This document shows, piece after piece, positions 7,477-10,517 of a stretch of 10,517 nt of DNA (position 1 is its first letter; each line of letters opens with the position of its first letter). Where the stretch lies: contig DAOTTI010000236.1 in assembly GCA_034437795.1 (NCBI GenBank), positions 1-10,517 of the forward strand, written 5' to 3'. Source of the stretch: DAOTTI01 sp034437795 (GTDB lineage Bacteria; Chloroflexota; UBA11872; UBA12225). Position numbers and translations under genes: made by a program. Under the pieces are notes generated by a model that saw only the letters and a list, made by a program, of their open reading frames with translations, made no database searches and was not told the origin of the DNA.

Positions 7477-7936
7477 GTTCTCCTTCCGGCTGCAAACGGT
7501 GCTTGATTACAAGCAGCGGCTGGAAGAGCTGGCTCAGGTGGAGCTGGCGCGCTGCCGGAGCGCGCAGGAGCGAGAGGAGCAGGCGCTACGCAGCCTGGCG
7601 GAGACGCAGGCGCGGGCGGTGGCGCAGCTCGAGAGCCAGCGTGGCAGCGGGCGCCTGGACGTGGCGGCGGTCCAGCTCGGCGCCGGGTACCTGGACCTGC
7701 TGGCGGCGCAGGTGCAGCGCCAGAGCCAGGTGGTGGAGCGGGTGCAGCGCCAGACGGAGGCCAAGCGCCAGGAGGCCGTGAGCCGGATGCAGGAGCGCCA
7801 GACGTTGGAGCGCCTGCGCCAGCGCCAGCACGCCGCGTACCTCAAAGACCTGGCGCGGCGCGAGGCGCGTCTCAACGATGAGCTGGCGGTGCTGGGGTAT
7901 CGGCGAACTGGCGGGGAAGGGGGGAGGGAGCGCTAG
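7469..7936 (+). CDS. fliJ: Flagellar export chaperone/stalk protein FliJ
   Basis: 155 residues, close to the family norm of about 147. It begins MARFSFRLQTVLDYKQRLEE, the classic FliJ N-terminus, and is almost entirely a charged coiled coil rich in Gln, Arg, Glu and Ala. FliJ is the central stalk of the FliI hexamer, similar to the gamma subunit of F1, and links it to the FlhA gate. The start ATG lies inside the last codons of fliI. A longer in-frame extension upstream (from 7367) is Arg/Cys-rich shadow sequence of fliI and was not used. The gene ends with a strong purine-rich stretch, ggggagggag (7921-7930), a possible ribosome-binding site for the next open frame. Confidence 0.92.
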   Translation: MARFSFRLQTVLDYKQRLEELAQVELARCRSAQEREEQALRSLAETQARAVAQLESQRGSGRLDVAAVQLGAGYLDLLAAQVQRQSQVVERVQRQTEAKRQEAVSRMQERQTLERLRQRQHAAYLKDLARREARLNDELAVLGYRRTGGEGGRER

Positions 7937-8115
7937 TGGGTCCGCTCAGGCCGATCACGCGCCGGCTCCCTGTCTCTCATCCGTTGGGCCGGCCCCAGAC
8001 TGGGAGGGTGGCGCCCTGGTGGCCGGCCGCAGGGGCGCATGCGGGCAGGGCGGCGCTGGCGCGTTCCAGAGCTGCCACAGCACGGTCCGGAGCTAGATGG
8101 CGTGTCCAGCACTGA
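7936..8115 (+). other. 59-codon ORF bridging fliJ and the SLT gene (unassigned, speculative)
   Basis: A GTG at 7936 shares its G with the fliJ TAG stop and lies five bases after ggggagggag, an excellent ribosome-binding site. The frame stays open for 59 codons and stops at 8113-8115, 14 bases inside the SLT start chosen here. The product would be Arg/Ala/Pro-rich with no recognised domain, and codon usage looks random rather than gene-like. It could be a real small protein, a coupling ORF, or simply read-through of spacer. It covers the largest gap within the operon (7937-8101), in which I otherwise see nothing. Confidence 0.2.
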
Positions 8116-8776
8116 GTCCATCGGCCGCATCACGCAGCACTTGAGCGCGGTGCAGGCCGCCATCGACGCAGCGCGCCGCCTCGGGCAGACGATCACGGCG
8201 CCGGTGATTGGCAGGGAGGGGGCAGCGCCCCATCCCCTCCCCCACGCGGACGCGGTGATGCGGGGACACGCGGACGGAAGTGGGCTGGCTTCCGGTCGGG
8301 CGGGATCGGTGTCGGGGCCGGGCGGCGCACCGGAGGGGCGCTTCGATGCCCTGATCCGCGAGGCGTCGGCGCGTGAGGGGATCGACGCCACGCTGGTGAA
8401 GGCGGTGGCCCAGGCGGAATCGAGCCTCAACCCCAATGCCGTCTCGCCGGCCGGAGCTAAGGGGCTGATGCAGCTGATGGACGCGACCGCTCGGTCGCTG
8501 GGGGTGGCTGATCCATTCGATCCGGTGCAGAACGTCGCCGGCGGGGCGAAGTACCTGAAGCAGCTTCTCAGCCGCTACGGCGGTGACGTGCGCCGCGCGC
8601 TGGCCGCCTACAACGCGGGGCCCGGCACGGTCGACCGCTACGGCGGGATCCCGCCATACGCCGAGACCCAGACGTACGTGCAACGGGTCCTGCAGCTTCG
8701 CGACCGGCTGCACCCACCCGGCGGCCGATCGGCCATCAATGAGCTGGCCAGTCTGGCGCCCCCGAGCGACCTCTAG
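8102..8776 (+). CDS. Lytic transglycosylase (SLT, family 1 fold) within the flagellar operon
   Basis: About 224 residues from GTG 8102, which has ggag nine bases upstream and gives an N-terminus (SSTESIGRITQHLSAVQAAI) like other flagellar-operon SLT proteins. An ATG at 8039 is in frame but would add non-conserved residues. A low-complexity linker of roughly 45 residues leads into a complete SLT domain: catalytic Glu106 in AQAESSLNPNA, then GAKGLMQLMDATARSLGV, DPFDPVQNVAGGAKYL, ALAAYNAGPGTVDRYGG and ETQTYVQRV. Such enzymes cleave the glycan strands of peptidoglycan to a 1,6-anhydro product. Lying between fliJ and flgB, it plausibly clears a hole for the rod, as SltF or the FlgJ enzyme domain does elsewhere. 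No signal peptide is visible, so export through the flagellar apparatus itself is possible but inferred. Confidence 0.9.
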   Translation: MSSTESIGRITQHLSAVQAAIDAARRLGQTITAPVIGREGAAPHPLPHADAVMRGHADGSGLASGRAGSVSGPGGAPEGRFDALIREASAREGIDATLVKAVAQAESSLNPNAVSPAGAKGLMQLMDATARSLGVADPFDPVQNVAGGAKYLKQLLSRYGGDVRRALAAYNAGPGTVDRYGGIPPYAETQTYVQRVLQLRDRLHPPGGRSAINELASLAPPSDL

Positions 8777-8814
8777 CCGGCGATCCCTACCGGTGATGAA
8801 GGAAGACGAGACCG

Positions 8815-9240
8815 ATGGACATTCTGCGACGTGACCTGACCAGCAACGTGCTGGCCAAGGCGCTCGACGGCCTGGCGCTGCGGGCACAGACCATCACCAA
8901 CAACGTGGCCAACCTGGACACGCCGAACTTCAAGGCGTCCGAGGTCTCCTTTGAGGACGACCTCAGAGCGGCGCTTGGCCGAAGCGGGGATGGTGACCTG
9001 CAGCTGCTGCGCACGGACCCGGGGCACCTTGGGACCGGCCGTCCCCGATCGGTCGGCGACGTGACGCCTGCCGTCACGCGCCTGGTGGCCACCACGTTAC
9101 GCAACGACGGCAACAACGTGGATGTGGACCGCGAGATGGCGCGGCTGGCTGAGACCCAGCTTTCCTTTCAGGCCGCGACCCAGCTGCTGAACGTGAAGTT
9201 CCGCCAGCTCCGCGAGGCGATCTGGGAAGGGAAGCGGTAG
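8815..9240 (+). CDS. flgB: Flagellar basal-body proximal rod protein FlgB
   Basis: 141 residues, normal for FlgB. The N-terminal rod motif is clear, LDGLALRAQTITNNVANLDTPNFK (split here as LDGLALRAQT and ITNNVANLDTPNFK, residues 17-40), followed by VSFEDDLRAAL. The C-terminal part has the typical GNNVDVDREMARLAETQ and FRQLREAI. FlgB is one of the most proximal rod proteins, exported by the type III apparatus and packed next to FliE and FlgC. The ATG at 8815 follows the purine-rich aaggaagacgag. A short frame from ATG 8796 (12 codons) overlaps this start and is ignored. The separation from flgC, with which it is normally adjacent, is the notable feature. Confidence 0.96.
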   Translation: MDILRRDLTSNVLAKALDGLALRAQTITNNVANLDTPNFKASEVSFEDDLRAALGRSGDGDLQLLRTDPGHLGTGRPRSVGDVTPAVTRLVATTLRNDGNNVDVDREMARLAETQLSFQAATQLLNVKFRQLREAIWEGKR

Positions 9241-9242
9241 CG

Positions 9243-9353
9243 ATGGAGCATCGTAAGGAAGCGCAGCGCGGGTCCGCCACCGCCGGAAAGCGCCCGGCGG
9301 CAACCGCGCGCGAGGGAGCAATGGAAGGGAGCGCCACATGGGAAGCGCGGTAA
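9243..9353 (+). other. 36-codon ORF bridging flgB and the fliK-like gene (speculative)
   Basis: ATG 9243 lies two bases after the flgB stop and is preceded by gggaagggaag inside the end of flgB, a good ribosome-binding site. The frame stops at 9351-9353, overlapping the downstream start by 16 bases. The predicted peptide is Ala/Arg/Lys-rich without any known motif. It matches the pattern of bridging frames seen at other gaps in this operon, but chance is a sufficient explanation. Confidence 0.2.
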
Positions 9354-10517
9354 CGCCGGCCATTCCGCCCGATGCGCCTTCCGCCGGCCTGGAGGCGATC
9401 GGCCCGGCCCGTGCGGCCAGAAAGGGACCTTCGCCGGAAACGAGGGGGCGAGGCTTCGCCGGCGCATTGCAGCGGGCGTGGGACACGGTCCGCGCTTCCG
9501 GCCGGCAGGGGCATGGGGAGGGACCTCACCCCCTTCGGCCGGGACCGCGCCGCCCCCCTGCCCCACCCGATCCGACCGTGCGGCCTGGCCCCGCCGCCCC
9601 CGCTCCGACACGGCGAGGGGAGAGGCTAGCTGCGGTGAGTGAGGGAGACGAAGTTCAAGGTTCAAAGTGCAAGGTTCAAAGTGAGGGGGCCCAGCCTGAC
9701 GTGGGGATCGGGGCGTGGATGGAGATGGCGGGAATAGTCGGGGTGGGTGTGGCGCCAGCGCCGGCGGCGGGCGCGGCGAGCGCGCCTCTGGGGGCCGGGC
9801 TGACCAGTGCGACGACAGCCATATCGGGAGCGCTGGTGGCGCAGGCCATGGGGGCGGCCGGCGTGGCGAGCGTGCTCCAGGAGAACGATGGCGGTGGCGC
9901 ACTCGCCGGCGCTCCGGCGGCCGCGGCGACGGCCCAAGGGGAAGCTATCGCGGCACCCGGCGCGCTCATGGCGGACATGCAGGTCCACCTGGCTGCAGGC
10001 GAGGAGAGTGCTTCCACCATTGTGGCTGGGGCCGGCGAGGGTATCGCGGCCGGTGTGATGGCCCGTGAGCCGGCGGAAGGGCCCGAAGCGGCGCTGGCGG
10101 CGCCAGCCGGGCCGGCCGGTGGACGCGATGCGGGGCCGCCGGTGGCTGTCGATCGGGTGGGGCACCTGGGCGGGGTCGTGGCGGACGTTGACGCAGCAGC
10201 GGCCCGCATGCCGCCCGGGCCGGCAGGAGGGGACGCGGCGCAGGCGCCGGCAGGACAAGGTGGGCCGCTGGCCGGAGCGTCCGCGGCCGGCGAAGGCGGG
10301 TCGGGCGAGGAGACGGGAGGCGTCGTGCCTAGCCCCGGCGCCCAGGCGCGGCCCGCAGCCGGGGCGGAGGCGATGGCGACCATGGGCAGTGTCGTGGAGG
10401 CGCCGGAGCCAGGCGCGGCGCCGACTGCTGCCACAGTGGCCGCGGGGGCCGCGGGGGCCGCCGGCGCGCCGGTGGCCAGCGCGCCGCGCCCGCAGGCGGC
10501 GCCCGGCAGCGACCGCG
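9338..10517 (+). CDS. Long Ala/Pro/Gly-rich protein, probable flagellar hook-length control protein FliK (3' end outside window)
   Basis: From ATG 9338 the frame has no stop up to the window edge (393 codons). The ATG has the ribosome-binding site ggaaggga (9323-9330) seven bases upstream, and an in-frame TAA at 9254-9256 rules out a much earlier start. Residues 1-57 include GFAGALQRAWDTVRASG. Residues around 58-95 are Pro/Arg-rich and unlike the rest. From about residue 120 it is Ala/Gly/Val-rich, disordered-looking sequence. FliK proteins have exactly such long low-complexity N-terminal regions, with the conserved hook-cap domain at the C-terminus, which would lie beyond this window. Position after flgB in a fliE-J operon also fits FliK. 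FliK measures hook length and switches export specificity. In-frame ATGs at 9719 and 9725 are possible later starts. Confidence in coding is good; confidence in identity is moderate. Confidence 0.6.
   Translation, partial: MGSAVTPAIPPDAPSAGLEAIGPARAARKGPSPETRGRGFAGALQRAWDTVRASGRQGHGEGPHPLRPGPRRPPAPPDPTVRPGPAAPAPTRRGERLAAVSEGDEVQGSKCKVQSEGAQPDVGIGAWMEMAGIVGVGVAPAPAAGAASAPLGAGLTSATTAISGALVAQAMGAAGVASVLQENDGGGALAGAPAAAATAQGEAIAAPGALMADMQVHLAAGEESASTIVAGAGEGIAAGVMAREPAEGPEAALAAPAGPAGGRDAGPPVAVDRVGHLGGVVADVDAAAARMPPGPAGGDAAQAPAGQGGPLAGASAAGEGGSGEETGGVVPSPGAQARPAAGAEAMATMGSVVEAPEPGAAPTAATVAAGAAGAAGAPVASAPRPQAAPGSDR
9653..9680 (+). repeat. 7-base tandem repeat (gttcaag/gttcaaa) inside the fliK-like frame
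   Basis: Four consecutive heptamers read gttcaag, gttcaaa, gtgcaag, gttcaaa, followed by a decayed gtgaggg. The composition is far more AT-rich than its surroundings. It encodes residues 106 to about 115 of the fliK-like protein, including an isolated cysteine. Since the unit is not a multiple of three, gain or loss of one copy would shift the frame. It resembles short heptamer repeats that occur between genes in some GC-rich bacteria, so it may be a former intergenic repeat now read through. Confidence 0.7.

Noticed and set aside
8214..8241. Inverted repeat gggagggg/cccctccc inside the SLT gene linker
   Set aside because: It lies in a low-complexity coding linker and is short; chance pairing of G-rich and C-rich runs explains it.
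9676..10434. 252-codon minus-strand Ala/Pro/Ser-rich open frame at the right end
   Set aside because: It lies opposite the open-ended fliK-like frame, which has a good ribosome-binding site and matches operon direction; long open frames on all strands are expected in this very GC-rich, low-complexity DNA.

Overview
The window is a compact, single-strand (+) flagellar gene cluster in GC-rich DNA (about 70% by eye). All recognisable genes point rightward. The order is: 3' end of a response-regulator-like protein with a degenerate HD-GYP domain, flgC, fliE, fliF, fliG, fliH, fliI, fliJ, a lytic transglycosylase, flgB, and the 5' part of a long Ala/Pro/Gly-rich gene that is probably fliK and runs off the right edge. 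It encodes the flagellar MS-ring, the C-ring switch base, the export ATPase complex, both proximal rod proteins with their FliE adaptor, and a peptidoglycan hydrolase that could open the wall for the rod.

Organism: GC content, strong coding-strand GC3 bias, the lone SLT gene inside the flagellar operon and the short intergenic repeats (AT-rich 'gaagaaggaa' hairpins, 'gttcaag/gttcaaa' heptamers) would fit a thermophilic-type Chloroflexota/Thermomicrobia or a similar GC-rich bacterium. This is inference from style, not from a search, and I hold it loosely.

Layout: 1-866 is the end of the regulator gene. 867-1086 is an AT-rich intergenic region with an imperfect palindrome. flgC (1087-1554) stands alone between this palindrome and a related one in the opposite orientation (1559-1637). 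From fliE (1665) to the right edge the genes are tightly packed (overlaps or gaps of 20-165 bases), so they are probably one transcript. fliI and fliJ overlap by 8 bases. No gene-free stretch exceeds 300 bases.

Points of interest: flgB is not next to flgC but about 7 kb downstream, behind an SLT gene. The fliH-stop/fliI-start junction is duplicated 77 bases apart. Several intercistronic gaps hold tiny open frames that start at or just after the upstream stop and end at or just inside the downstream start. The probable fliK contains a C-rich Pro/Arg segment and a 7-base tandem repeat inside its reading frame. The regulator has lost the metal-binding residues of an HD-GYP phosphodiesterase. Everything else looks like an ordinary flagellar core cluster; I see no defence system, CRISPR array, tRNA, rRNA or insertion sequence.
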